A stretch of DNA of 64,000 nucleotides from Codonopsis lanceolata (Eukaryota; Streptophyta; Magnoliopsida; Asterales; Campanulaceae), in assembly GCA_013146195.2 (NCBI GenBank), contig CM028377.1:177608465-177672464 (forward strand), read 5' to 3'. The notes under the pieces were generated by a model. It was given only the letters and a program-made list of their open reading frames with translations. It searched no databases and was not told the DNA's origin. Below, piece after piece: positions 1 to 11,121 of the stretch. Each line of letters begins with the position of its first letter. Position 1 is the stretch's first letter. Both the position numbers and the translations under genes were made by a program.

Positions 1-191
1 CCTTGTTGGTCTTTTCTAGAATACATCTTCTTATTAATGAATCAGAACAAATCTTATATAAGTGAGGAGCTTCCCAAAAATAATTTTTAGTTTCCGCCAA
101 AAATTTCTTCTTTTCATAATGATCAAAATCCGGATTAATGATATCAGACACATAATAGTTGACAAAATCAGCATACCAAGGGTCTAGAATC
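1..191 (-). pseudogene. Integrase N-terminal fragment (Athila copy 1)
   Basis: Minus-strand reading gives the stretch between RNase H and the integrase zinc-binding domain (PWYADFVNYY, then FLAETKNYFWEAPHLYKIC), matching about 15980-16150 of the plus-strand element. The window ends before the zinc-binding and catalytic residues. A small indel separates it from the RNase H frame. Confidence 0.75.
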
Positions 192-192
192 T

Positions 193-633
193 TTAATGGC
201 TAAGGAGTTGTTCATCAGGAAAATTGTCATTTATGGGGACAGGATCATCAAGAAATTGACGTTCAAGCAAGGGTGAAAATTCTAACCTAGACAAGTGGTC
301 AACCACAACATTCTCGGTTCCTCTTTTATCCTTGATAGTTATGTCAAATTCTTGTAACAATAACATCCATCTAATTAATCTTGGTTTAGCATCCTTCTTA
401 CTTAAGAGATATTTCAATGCAGAATGATCAGAAAAGATTATCACCTTTGATCCTAGCAAATATGATCTAAATTTTTCTAAAGCATATACTACTGCTAAAA
501 ATTCCTTTTCAGTAGTGGTATAATTCAATTGAGCATCATTTAGAGTTCTACTAGCATAATGGATCACATGAGGCTTTCTATCTACCCTTTGTCCTAACAC
601 GGCTCCAATTGCAAAATCTGATGCATCACACAT
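193..633 (-). pseudogene. RNase H domain of Athila copy 1
   Basis: A 146-residue open stretch on the minus strand holds the Ty3/gypsy RNase H domain, which degrades the RNA of the RNA:DNA hybrid during reverse transcription. Visible landmarks are MCDASDFAIGAVLGQ near the start (first catalytic Asp), TTEKEFLAVVYALEKFR (catalytic Glu) and FSDHSALKYLL (catalytic Asp), then a basic tail and VVDHLSRLE. It is the longest intact piece of this copy. The flanking RT and integrase frames are offset by indels, so it is not part of one continuous polyprotein. Confidence 0.88.
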
Positions 634-1690
634 GATTTCAAAAGGAAGCGACCAATCGGGGCCGGATAAAATTAGGGCGATAGTTAACTTTTCTTTTAAT
701 AAATTAAAAGCTTCTAAACATTCTTTATCAAAAATAAACTCGTATCTTTTGCTAGCAAATTACATAGAGGTTTCTGATTTTGGAAAAGTCTTTTATAAAT
801 CTTCGATAAAAACCGGCATGACCAAGAAAACTTGAACTCCTTTAAGCGAAGTGGGAGGGGTAGTTGTGAAATAACTTCAATTTTAGCTTTGTCAACTTCA
901 ATTCCTTTATTTGAAACAACATGCCCTAAGACAATTCCATGTTTTACCATGAAGTGACTTTTCTCCCAACTTAAAGTTAAATTAGTTTCGCGGCATCTTT
1001 TAGGAGACAGATGTAAGGTTTTCTAAACAATGATCAAAAGAATTTCAGCGAAAAATCATCCATGAAAACTTCTACGCATCTTTCAACTAAATCGAAAATA
1101 TAGAAATCATGCATCTTTGAAAAGTAGGCGGTGCATTACACAACCCAAAAGGCATTCTCCTAAAAGCAAAAGTACCAAAGGGACATGTAAAGGTTGTTTT
1201 CTCTTGGTCTTCGAGGTGCAACGAGGGATCGATTATACCGAGAAAAACCATCAAAAGAAAACAATAATATTCATGACACGCTAATCTTTCAAGAATTTGG
1301 TCAATAAAAGGCAAAGGAAAGTGGTCTTTCCTAGTTGCCGCATTTAATTTACGCAAATCGATACACATTCTATAACCAGTTATAGTCCTTGTAGGGACTA
1401 ATTCATCTTTATCATTTTTAACAACGTAATTCGACTTTTAGGAACTACTTGAGCAGGACTAACCCATTTACTATCGATATAGGGTAAATTATACCGCATC
1501 TAAGAGCTTAAGAACTTCTTTCCTAACAGCTTCTTCCATGTGTGGGTTAAGTCTTCTTTGTCTTTCTCTAGAAGGTTTACTACCTTCTTCTAAATGTATT
1601 TTATGCATGCACATAGAGGGACTAATTCCTTTTAAGTCAGCTAAGGACCATCCTAAAGCTTCTCTATGTGTCCATAAAACTTTTAACAAA
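634..1690 (-). pseudogene. Reverse transcriptase of Athila copy 1, broken
   Basis: Minus-strand fragments at 1489-1689, 1087-1368 and 714-950 carry successive RT blocks: the pre-RT segment (KVLWTHREALGWSLADLKGI), MCIDLRKLNAATRKDHFPLP, CPFGTFAFRRMPFGLCNAPP, and MVKHGIVLGHVVSNKGIEVD. Each lies in a different frame. The break just after the catalytic MDD box (about 1060) and the contracted runs at 822-823 and 857-860 are also present in the plus-strand element near 15130 and 15319-15356. Not functional as read. Confidence 0.85.
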
Positions 1691-1739
1691 CTTGCTTCTT
1701 GTTTTTCGTTAAGTTAAATTTGCTATAATAACAGGCAAA

Positions 1740-2660
1740 GTGTTACCTTCCCCTAAAAATGCATATTTTAAGTGGGATGGTAATGGCTTTAATTCTTCGA
1801 CTTTGGGAGAATTAATGGAAGGCATAAATTCAGAATTTTCTACTTTAATTGTTTCTTTTATTTTAGCCTCATTATTCTCTTCTTGCTTTTCTTCCTTAAT
1901 ATCTTCTATCTCAATTTCTTCAATCTCAATTTCTTCAAAGAGAGATTTTAGAATCTCTACTTCATCTTCTTTGATTTCATAACTTTCTTCTACTACTTTC
2001 TCTGACTCATCAGAATTATTTTCTGATTCTATCTTTATTTCTTTTTCATCTTTCTTTTTACTAGCTTCTAACTTTTCTTTTCTAATCTTTCTTCTTCTTC
2101 TATTTCTCTTTCAATTTCCTCAATGTCAATTTTTATGGGAGGGATAGGGCTATCATCATAGACAATAAATCTATCTCTCTCATAATCTTCCTCTTCTTCA
2201 AAAGTTTCGGTTGATAATTTCTCAATCTCATCTATTGAAAAAAAGCACTCATGTCACTAGGTCTATTCATAGCATCGAAACACGAAATTTCAAGCTGTTT
2301 CACCTAGGGCCGACATTGTGAGTTTACCATTTTTCACATTAATCATTGTATTGCAGGTTGCCATAAATGGTGCGCCTAACAATATTGGGACTTCATTATT
2401 AGTGCATATCTTCCTTTCCATCTCTAGAACCACAAAGTCTCTTGGTATGATTAATTTATCAACTTTGAACTAGGATATCTTCCACTATACCCAAAGGATA
2501 TTTAACTGAGCGATCAGCTAATTGCAATTGCATATTAGTGGGTTTTAGTTCTCCTAAACCTAATTGTTTATAGACCGCGAAAGGCATCAAGTTAATACTT
2601 GCTCCTAAATCTAGCATTGCTTTCATCTTTTTAGAGCTTCCCAAGGAGACTTGGATATTA
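1740..2660 (-). pseudogene. Aspartic protease and acidic linker of Athila copy 1
   Basis: The retroviral-type protease box reads DLGASINLMP on the minus strand (Asp codon at 2609-2611), followed by the conserved QLGLGELKPTNMQLQLADRS. Downstream (2230 down to 1740) is a Glu/Lys-rich linker whose opposite strand is long TTCTTCT-type sequence, giving shadow ORFs on the plus strand. The frame is broken near 2460 and again near 2230. The protease would release gag and pol products from the polyprotein. Confidence 0.82.
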
Positions 2661-2674
2661 AAGCTACAGGTCTT

Positions 2675-4301
2675 TCAACTTAGGTGGTAATTCGGGTTGT
2701 AAAAAGCAGGCGGCGTTTTCGAAACAACAATCTTTTCGTTGTTTTCAAACTTGTGTTTCTTAGAGTGAAGATCTTTGAAAAACTTTGCATAAGCTGGAAT
2801 ATTTTTAATAACATTAAGCAAAGGTAAATTAACATTTACTTTGGATAACATATTATAAATTTCCGTGAATTGTTTGTCCATTCGGTTTTCATAAGTCTTC
2901 TTGGAAACGGAATTGGAGGAACATATGGTGGTGGAGCCACATAAGGTTCCTCTTCTTCTTGATCTAAATCTTTATCTTCTTCAACTGTATTATCTTTATT
3001 TTGAATTTCTTTTTCTTTTTCTTGTTCCTTATTTGGAACCTCTAACTCTACTTCTACTTCTTTTTCTTTTTCTACCTCTTGATTACTTAAATCATTAATC
3101 ACTTTATCACTATCACTATCTTTTCGATTTCTTTCTCTATTACTTTTTGAATTTTCTCTTGTAGCATGCATATTAGAAGAAGGATCGAATCACTTACCTC
3201 TTCACCTATCACCTTACCACTTCGCGGGGCGGTGATTGACTTAGCTTGCTCGTTTGACTAGGGAACTTCCCTTCTTCTCTTTTATTTGCTTCAGAACTTT
3301 CAATATGTTTCTTGATTTTCAATTTCTTCAAGCATGTACTTCATCAAAATTTGCTTGACCTTTACTAGCTACTTCTTGCTTGGAACTTCTTCAATTCTCA
3401 AGCGATTTTGATTTGGCATTTGTGGAGGTTGTGGTGGTTGAGGTTGGAATTGTTGAGGTTGCAAAGGCTTATTTCCTCCCCAAGAAAAGTTAGGATGATT
3501 CCTCCAACCAGGATTATATGTATTTGAATAAGGATCATTCCTTGGCCTTTGAGGATACATATTCATAGCATTAGCTTCGGAATACATAGCACTTGACGGA
3601 CAAAAATTAGTAGCATGAGAATATAATCCACATAGAGCACATGCTTCTTGAATTTGCCAATTTTCAAATTGAGCTTGTGTATTTGAATTATCTTGCAATT
3701 GATATAGGCTCCTATTTTTACCTCTAGCACTTTTACTTTGGGAATTAATACTTAGCATCTCAAATAATTCTTCTAGTGCTTACGGTGTCATTCTATTAAT
3801 AGAACCACCAATTTGCGCACTATCAACCATAGTTTGTAAACTGGCGAAAGACCATGATAAAATTGAAGCACTAACACATGTTGAGCCAAATTATGATGAG
3901 GACACATAATAAGCGATTTTTAAATCTATCCCATGACTCATGGAATGTTTCACACAGGTTCATTTTGGAATGACATGATTTGTTTTCTATACTTTGTAAG
4001 AGATGCATGTTTGTAAAATTTACTCATAAACAAATCATATAATTGTGCCCAAGTAAAAACACTATTTGGTGTTAGGTTCATAAACCATCTCTTTGCCAAT
4101 TCTTTTAATGCCTTTGGGAAAATATTTCATTTTAATTTGATCTTCGATCAACCCTCCTAAAGGAAAAGTACTCATCATGTATTCATATTCTCTTAAAAAA
4201 GCGGCAGGATCTTCATGGGGCATCCCATGAAAAGATGGTATGGCATTAAAATAATGTCCTTTTAGCTCAAAATTCCTAACGACATCGGCAAGACTAGACA
4301 T
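2675..4301 (-). pseudogene. gag of Athila copy 1, broken
   Basis: The gag core begins near 4301 (VRNFELKGHYFNAIPSFHG, FPLGGLIEDQIKMKYFPKGI). A CCHC zinc knuckle (C-x2-C-x4-H-x4-C, CALCGLYSHATNFC) lies at about 3600-3647, followed by a Pro/Gln/Asn-rich tail and an acidic Glu/Lys-rich stretch (2836-3171). The knuckle would bind the genomic RNA during particle assembly. Frameshifts split it into at least four frames. The 2820-4473 portion is the left arm of an inverted repeat with 5139-8092. Confidence 0.85.
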
Positions 4302-4473
4302 GATGTCACAACATTTAATGAAGGTCTACTAAAGTCATTAATAGTTCTTTGATTTACTACTACTTCCATATTTCTTCTTGCATGCTCTTCTTGTCTTTGA
4401 TTCCTATTGGTGGGTCAACTAGGTTTCGAGGATTATGAATATTGTTATTTTCCTCCATTGTAGGATCAACCAG

Positions 4474-4858
4474 AGGATATAGAATTGATGAATTTTGCGG
4501 GGATGGAGGCTGAACCAATTGTTCAACAGACTATATCTATTTTTAGTGAACGAACCCAAGACATTGAATAATATTATTATGAATTGAACATAAAGGAGAT
4601 ATAAGTGAAACTCATAATCCTAGATTGCCACCCATCATAAGATCTTCATATACTTATTCTTGTCTAGTTAGTTAAACATCTATAAATAGTAGTTTAGAGT
4701 AAATTAAACATAAAAACCCCCTTTAGATTAATAATTTCTTGTCAATAAATTGCCTTGTTTGTGATCACTTGTCTCTGTGGGTTCGACCCTTGCTTCAATA
4801 CTATTCTATAATAGTCTTGTCCACTTGCAAGGAAAAAGATTAATTAAAACATCGATCA
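4474..4858 (+). repeat. Partial Athila LTR, 3' portion, plus orientation
   Basis: Matches about the last 390 bp of the complete LTR at 21645-22932, from the GGATATAGAAT...GGGGATGGAGGCTG block through to the terminal AAAACATCGATCA at 4858. Its left end is the recombinant junction with copy 1. It acts as the truncated 5' LTR of the plus-strand copy 2, since a PBS remnant follows immediately. Confidence 0.85.
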
Positions 4859-4864
4859 AGTTTT

Positions 4865-4874
4865 TGGCGCCGTT
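4865..4874 (+). other. Primer-binding-site remnant (copy 2)
   Basis: TGGCGCCGTT starts six bases after the LTR end. This is the first half of the Athila PBS, whose usual form TGGCGCCGTTGCCGGGGA is complementary to the 3' end of tRNA-Asp. The second half is missing here, so priming would be impaired. Confidence 0.75.
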
Positions 4875-5220
4875 AAAGCTAGTTCACGTAGTTAGTTTGT
4901 TGGTAGCGTAGTTTTTAAATTTAATTTAGTTTTTAGTTTAATTTTAGTTTTAATAAAATAAAAATACAAAAGATTTTATTTTTATTTTATTTTATTAATT
5001 ATTTGTTTTAAATTGCTTTAAATTATTTTATGACGATTAAGTAGATCTTTAAATGCTTTAAATCAAGATATAAATGTTGTTAGGAGAAATCAAAAGTTCT
5101 TGAAAATCTAGAAACCGAACGATAATCAAGACCAATTGAATCAAGAGGATCCTACGGTAGATCCTCCAATGGAAGAGAATAACAATAATTGTAATCTGCG
5201 CCAAAACCTAGTTGACCAGT

Positions 5221-6504
5221 TGATCGATTGTTTTATTTATCTATTTCCTTGCAAGTGTACAAGACTATTATAGAATAGACTCGGAAACAAGGGTCGAACC
5301 CACAAAGACAAGTGATCACGAACAGTGCGATTATAGATAGCAAATTATTAACCTAAGGGGGTTTTTATGTTTAATTCTACTCTAAACTACTAGTTATAGA
5401 TGTTTAACTAATTAGACAGTAATAACATATATGAAGATCTTATGGTGAGTGGAAATCTAGGATTACGGGTTTCACTTATATCTCCTTTATGTTCAATTCA
5501 TAATAATGTCATTCAATGTCTTGGGTTCGTTCACTAAAAATAGATATAGTGCGTTGAACAATTGGTTCGGCCTCCATCCCATAAAATTCACCCATTCCAT
5601 ATCCTAAGCACGAGGCTGTCAATCTAGGCGTCACCTAGATTTATGATCTATCTGTCACCTAGATCATGTAAGAACACGGTCTAACTTATCACTCTCGTGC
5701 TTCGATAGGTCCAATTTATTGTGTTGGTGAGCCGATTAATACGACATATGCACTTGGTCATGCGGTTATCCGCACCTCTAAGCCTTTATTATTTGCGATT
5801 ACATTCATTTGTTCAAAGCAAAATAATATAGGGGTTGATAAACAACACAATCAACAAGCATTGAATAGACATATATATATGAATCAAAACATAAATTCGA
5901 TACAAGTTACCTCCCACCTCTTAGATTAGGGATGATTTAGTTCATCATAGACGATGAACAGCACATGAAGATGATGAGAGTCATGATTTGATCTTCAATA
6001 CTTGAAATTACAAAACCTAACTATGTTATACAATCTAAAACTACCTAAAATCTATGTAAAGAGAGCTTCGGCCGTCCTCCTTATGCTTAGGCTCGGCATC
6101 GACTTCTATATATACTCGGGAGTTGTGATTGGATCGAATGAGCGTGTGAAAACCGAAAATTGAGCATTACGCCTACCTTGCGGTCGCAAGGTGTTGGATA
6201 CTGCGTCAGGTCTCCGATGTGGGTGGCTTTTGATTATTTGATAGGCTTGAGGGGCCTATACTACCTACCTTGCGGTCGCAAGGCACTAGCGTCAAGGTGT
6301 CGGTTGGCTTGATCTTTATTTTTCTTCAATTTTTTCTTTCTTTGTAATTTGCACTTAAAACCACGGAGTTTCGCGTATTTTTCACAATAATCACGAAACT
6401 TACAAAACTCACAGAAAACATATATTAGTACTCAAAAGACTCATGAAATAGCATAATTTAAGTCATAGAAGTATATAAAATCGACGTATAAAATACATCG
6501 ATCA
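5221..6504 (-). mobile_element. Solo Athila LTR with 5-bp target duplication
   Basis: A complete 1284-bp LTR in minus orientation, starting TGATCGATTG and ending ACATCGATCA, flanked by CCAGT at 5216-5220 and CCAGT at 6505-6509. The flanking leader sequence is continuous across the insertion when compared with 11752-11790. No internal sequence remains, so this is a solo LTR left by recombination between the LTRs of a full element. It contains two clear 18-bp palindromes (6175-6192, 6267-6284), two degraded ones and a TATATATA box (6107-6114), as does the 3' LTR at 21645. Confidence 0.93.
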
Positions 6505-6509
6505 CCAGT

Positions 6510-8092
6510 CAATAGGAATCAAAGAGACGAAGAGCCTGCAAAAAGAAATATGGAAGTAGTGATAAATCAAAGAACTATTAATGACTTTAGTAGACCTTCA
6601 TTAAATGTTGTGACATCATGTTTAGTCTTGCCGGATCTTTGTTAGGAATTTTGAGTTAAAAGGTCATTATTTTAATGCCATACCATCTTTTCATGGGATG
6701 CCCGTGAAGATCTGTCGGTTTCTTAAGAGAATATGAATACATGATGAGTACATTTTCCTTTAGGAGGGTTGGTGAAGATCAAATCAAAATGAAATATTTT
6801 CCCATGCATTAAAAGAATTGGCAAAGAGATGGTTTATGAACCTAACACCAAATAGTGTTTATACTTGGGCACAATTATATGATTTGTTTATGAGTAAATT
6901 TTACAAACATGCATCTCTTACGGAGTATAGAAAACAAATCATGTCATTCCAAAATAAACCAGGTGAAACATTCCATGAGTCATGGGATAGATTTAAAAAT
7001 CTGCTCATTATGTGTCCTCATCATAATTTGGCTCAACATGTGTTAGTGCTTCAATTTTATCATGGTCTTTCGCCAAAGGGCTTACAAACTATGGTTGATA
7101 GTGCAGTGGTGGTTCTATTAATAGAATGACACCGGAAGCACTAGAAGAATTATTTGAGATGCTAAGTATTAATTCCCAACAGAGAAAAGTGCTAGAGGTA
7201 AAAATAGGAGCCTATATCAATAGCAAGATAATTCAAATACACAAGCTCAATTTGAAAATTGGCAAATTCAAGAAGCATGTGCCTTATGTGGATTATATTC
7301 TCATGCTACTAATTTTTGTCCGTCAAGTGCTATGTATTCGAACAGGCTAATGCTATGAATATGTACCCTCAAGGCCAAGGAATGATCCCTATTCAAACAC
7401 ATATAATCTGGTTGGAGGAATCATCCTAACTTTTCGTTGGGGAGGAAATAAGCCTTTGCAACCTCAACAGTTCCAAACTCAACCACCATAACCTCCCCAG
7501 TTGCCAAATCAAAATCAGTTGAGAATTGAAGAAGTTCCCAAGCAAGAAGTAGCTACTAAAGGACAAGCTTTGATGAAGTACATGCTTGAAGAAATTGAAA
7601 ATCTAAAGAAACACATTGCAAATTCAGAAGTTGATAAAAGAGAAGAAGGGAAGTTCCTAGTCAAGCGAGCAAGCCAAGTCAATCACCGTCTTCTGAGCGG
7701 TAAGGTGATAGGTGAAGAGGTAAGTGATCTGATCCTTCTTCTAATATGCACCTTGCTACAGTATAGAAAATTTTGAAAAGGTAATTGAAAAAGAAATCGA
7801 AAAAGATAGTGATAGTAATAAAGAGATTAATGACTTAAGTATTCAAGAGGTAGAAAAAGTAAAAAAGTAGAAGTAGATGTTCCAAATAAGGAACAAGAAA
7901 AAAGAAATTCAAAATAAAGATAATACAATTGAAGTTGAAAAAGAGTTGGATCAAGAAGAAGAGGAACCTTATGTGGCTCCACCACCTATGTTCCTCCAAT
8001 TACATTTTCCAAGAAGACTTCTGAAATGAATGGACAAACAATTCACGGAAATTTATAATATGTTATCCAAAGTAAATGTTAATTTACCTTTT
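6510..8092 (+). pseudogene. gag of Athila copy 2, broken
   Basis: Fragments at 6818-7129 (core, WDRFKNLLIMCPHHNLAQHV), 7126-7350 and 7501-7776 together cover the Athila gag core, the CCHC knuckle region (about 7278-7320, frame disturbed) and the downstream Gln/Pro-rich and Glu/Lys-rich segments. Numerous one-base indels and stops are present. It ends abruptly at 8092. It forms the right arm of the inverted repeat with 2820-4473. Confidence 0.82.
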
Positions 8093-8149
8093 TAATGAAA
8101 AAATTGAAGGGCTGAGATTGAAGGGTGAACAAGATCTCCTCTTTCTTGG

Positions 8150-9232
8150 TTCGTGGGAGTACAACATCTCTGACCGGATCTCTTTGACCACATATGGTCC
8201 CATCCATGGAGATTTCCATTTTCCCCTAGTTTCAACATAACTAGGGGTTTTCTTCAAGCACGAGATTGAAGCACGAGATTGGATGTCGACTTTTGACTTT
8301 TTATTGAAGGCGAGATCTATTGCCTTTGATATGCGGGTATGCTCAGAGGGCTAGGCGCCGTTCGATCGATTAGGGCTAATTCTTCATATCGCCCTTTGAC
8401 CCGTCAACTTACGCTATGCTAGAGAATAGGGGTAGCCCCGGTGGGTGTGCGGACCGAGCCCCGAAGGGCTGCAATAGCCCCAAAGGGGGCCATTTTCGGA
8501 TATGGCCTCTTCCAGTGTCGATTTTTTTTTTTCAGCGTTTTTATTGGCTTCTTCAATGGCACCATTTTGCTTGGCCAGATGGGGGACGTTTATGCCTTTA
8601 GATTTTGAACTTGTCAAGTAGGGCGATTCACGTCCCCTTCAAAATATGTTCCGTTGTCGAGAGATTATCTCGAAAGGCACTCCATAGCGATATATGATGT
8701 TGGTATGGATGAATTCGGACACCTTTCGGGCATTCGAGATTTTTATAGGAAGAGGCTTCCACCCACTTCGTGAAGTAATCCCGACTACTAGGACATATTC
8801 GTGGCCATTGGATACCTTCGGGTGAATTTGGCCTAAGGCGTCAATTCCCCATGTTGAGAAGGGGCGGGAGGAGTTATATAGGATGCGTGCGGCGCACGTG
8901 TTGCAAAGCCCAAAAGCGTTGGCACTTGTCGCAATGATGCACCAGAGGCTGATCGGTTTGTGTGCTCTAATAGTACCTATGGGATAACTTTCTTGGATAT
9001 CATATGGTTCATTCATGTGGGGCTGCGGTACCACCATGTAGCTGATCCATGATTTGCCGACGCTTGACTTGGTGGCGCATAATAAATTAAGGCCTTGATA
9101 ATGCCTCTTATATAGGCGCCACCACTCACACAAAATTGCGATGCCGAGACTTTCCTTTTTGTCTAAGCCGGGGAGGATGGATGCTTTGAAGCATGTTCGA
9201 GGATATCGAGAATACCAAGGCTCATGATGCAT
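8150..9232 (-). pseudogene. Tat-type integrase, broken
   Basis: The core reads FSTWGIDALGQIHPKVSNGHEYVLVV at about 8800-8860 (first catalytic Asp), then YGVPFEIISRQRN where the usual Asp of the second catalytic position is replaced. After a frameshift come NGAIEEANKN (catalytic Glu region, about 8560) and PLWGY...PYSLA. The C-terminal part near 8200 retains RGKW..PW.GPYVVKEI, typical of the end of Tat polyproteins. It would catalyse insertion of the cDNA into the genome, but the residues and frame are lost. Confidence 0.8.
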
Positions 9233-9284
9233 TTCGAGGGGGCTACGCTAATGTTGAAGCAATATGCAGTGACCTTTTTCCCGA

Positions 9285-10040
9285 CTACAAATGGGAGTTG
9301 GACCAATGATGCAGTGGCCAAGGCATTGGCAAATTGATTTCTAACTGTGGCGAATAGTGGAATGATATAGAATCAAATCGGGCGGCAAGTGTTGTTAGTT
9401 TGGCATGATAAAGTTGTAGCTTGGGATGGGTCTTCAATTTCCTTCGACTTGATTTATTATCGGAGCGCAATCTCCATAGACTTCAAGGTATTCCTTTTTG
9501 GAGAGCTTCTAGGCCGACAATACAAGCTTTGTATTTGTATTGTTCGAGCACTCGAACTCCAACCTTATGGCTCGTGGTGTGGGAATCTGCCGGATCAATT
9601 AGCAAGATTCCAATGCCAAAGCCTCTTTTATTCTTGTTGCATCAAAGAACATCTGGTGTAAGTGTCGGTAATTTCGAGGACACCTTAAATGCGGAAAAGC
9701 TAGGCTCGATTGCATCTTCGGCTTTTAAGGGCGGATTGGCTAAGTGATGCCTCATCTTTGAAGATTTGAGTGTGACATAAGTTATGTCAAACTCGTTGAG
9801 AATAAATGACCACTTAGCTTGGTGGAAAGTGATGGCTTTAGAAGATGTACTTTATAGGATCCATCACGGAGATGAGCTTGATGGCTCGTCCTTGCGGATA
9901 GAGTCTTGAGCCTTTGCGTGGCCCGAACTAGGCCGATGCGGTTTTCTCTAGCGGAATAGTTTAGCTCACTTCCTTCGGCTTCTACTTTAAGTAGATAACA
10001 TTTTCAACGAGGAATCTTCCTTTTTCTTGGGCGAGCATAG
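9285..10040 (-). pseudogene. Dual RNase H region of the Tat fragment
   Basis: Minus-strand reading near 9790-9900 gives SVMDPIKYIF...LNEFDITYVT, the end of the RT-linked RNase H. Near 9450-9700 it gives the archaeal-type second RNase H: WxMFFDA, PRAIRLEFECSNN, LEVYGDC, and near 9300-9400 YHAKLTTLAARFDSISF followed by the ADALATLAS-like end. All are separated by indels and stops. Confidence 0.75.
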
Positions 10041-10045
10041 CCCTA

Positions 10046-10542
10046 CTAATGTCGGTGATGGTTAAATATATGAGAGAGGTTTATGTGTATGAGGTGGAGC
10101 TAGAAATTGTGAGATTCAAGATGGAATACCAACAAGGTAAGGAGATTGTTGTAGAACCCACATTTTCTCAAAGGTATGATCTTAATCTTTCTTGGAAAAA
10201 TAAGTTGTGTGGTGAATTGTTACATGTTCAGCACCATGACATTGAGAATAAGCTCAATAGAGTTGTTGTTGAGTTTGGAAAATTGAGTGGTCTTGTGGAC
10301 ACTTGTGTCATGGGTAAAATTGTTATGCCACCTAAATTATTGCATGTTAAACACTATAACTTGGGAGAGAAATTCAGAATTCCTAGAAGTGTTGCTTTAA
10401 AAATAAATGCCTTATTCATGAGATTGTTGTTGACATGTGTAGAAAGTTTCCATTGCAAGATTTTGTTAGTCACCATGTTCTAAGTGATTGGATGAAATAT
10501 GGTCAATACCTTGGCGATGACTTAAATTTGACATTGCATAAA
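10046..10542 (+). other. Unassigned sequence with a 144-codon ORF
   Basis: A plus-strand ORF at 10049-10483 has no motif I recognise. It lies between a Tat fragment and an Athila LTR fragment, so it is more likely a piece of another transposon than a host gene. No splice sites or promoter were convincing. Confidence 0.3.
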
Positions 10543-11121
10543 TGATCGAGGTCTTATTTTGAATTTTTCCTTGCAAGTGGACAAGACTATTATAGAATAG
10601 TATTGGAAGCAAGGTCGAACCCGAGACAAAGATTAGAATAGTGCAATTTATTGATAGCAAATTATTAATCTAAGGGGTTTTTATAATTTTTTTTTCTAAA
10701 CTACTATTATTATTTAGGTGTTTAACTAATTAGATGAAATGCAGTTATGAAGATCTTATGGTAGGTGGCAATCTAGGATTCGGGTTTCACTTGTATCTCC
10801 TTTTTGTTTAATTCACAATACCTATCATTCAATTTCTTGAGTTCGTTCACTAAAGATAGATATATTGGTTCGACCTCCATCCCCACAACATTCATCCATT
10901 CTATATCCTAAGCACAAGAACATATGGTTTATACATCACCTAAATCATGCATGAACTTGGTCTAACTTATCACTCTCGTGCATCAATAGGTCCAATTTAT
11001 TGTGGTGGTGAGCCATTGTATGCGACATATGCACATTGGTCATGCAAGTTATCCGCACCTCTAGGCCTTTATTATTTGCAATTGCATTCATTTGTTCAAA
11101 GCGAAATAATAGAGGGCTTGA
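10543..11121 (-). repeat. Partial Athila LTR, minus orientation
   Basis: Starts TGATCGAGGTC, the divergent form of the LTR end, and runs colinearly with the solo LTR at 5221-5830 until about 11121, where it departs after the AGGGCTTGATAAT block. About 700 bp of the LTR are missing. It is more diverged than the other LTRs here, so probably an older insertion. Confidence 0.8.

Larger units (their letters stand above)
1..4473 (-). mobile_element. Athila-lineage Ty3/gypsy retrotransposon, copy 1 (truncated)
   Basis: Read on the minus strand the order is gag, protease, acidic linker, RT, RNase H, start of integrase, which is the Ty3/gypsy order. The gag, the DLGASINLMP protease box and the RT and RNase H wording match the Athila lineage. 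It runs off the window at position 1 inside integrase. At its 5' side it stops in the gag leader at about 4473, where it joins plus-strand LTR sequence through the shared hexamer GAGGAT. No 5' LTR or PBS of its own remains. Every domain carries frameshifts or stops, so it is not coding-competent as assembled. It is a close relative of the element at 11365-22932. Confidence 0.9.
4474..8092 (+). mobile_element. Athila-lineage element, copy 2 (5' part only, interrupted by a solo LTR)
   Basis: Composed of LTR end (4474-4858), PBS remnant, AT-rich leader (4875-5215), the solo LTR insertion (5221-6504), and gag up to 8092. At 8092 the sequence stops matching the related element (at VNLPL of the gag/protease linker) and passes into unrelated Tat-type sequence. 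It is oriented opposite to copy 1, so the two gags form an inverted repeat. Confidence 0.85.
8096..10045 (-). mobile_element. Tat-lineage Ty3/gypsy fragment (RNase H, second RNase H, integrase)
   Basis: Read on the minus strand the order from 10045 down is the end of the RT-linked RNase H, a second RNase H, then integrase. Two RNase H domains before integrase is the hallmark of the plant Tat lineage. Both ends are truncated: the left against Athila copy 2 and the right against unassigned sequence. It is heavily degenerate, with stops and frameshifts in each domain. It is not the same subfamily as the Tat element at 37076-42399, since the integrase C-terminus differs. Confidence 0.82.

Noticed and set aside
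2901..3098. Plus-strand ORF rich in Leu/Phe, membrane-like
   Set aside because: It is the opposite strand of the Glu/Lys-rich gag spacer; the same shadow appears at 13079-13276 in the other copy.
4865..4874. tRNA-like sequence
   Set aside because: The matches to tRNA ends here, at 11397 and at 62736 are retroelement primer binding sites. No cloverleaf is present.
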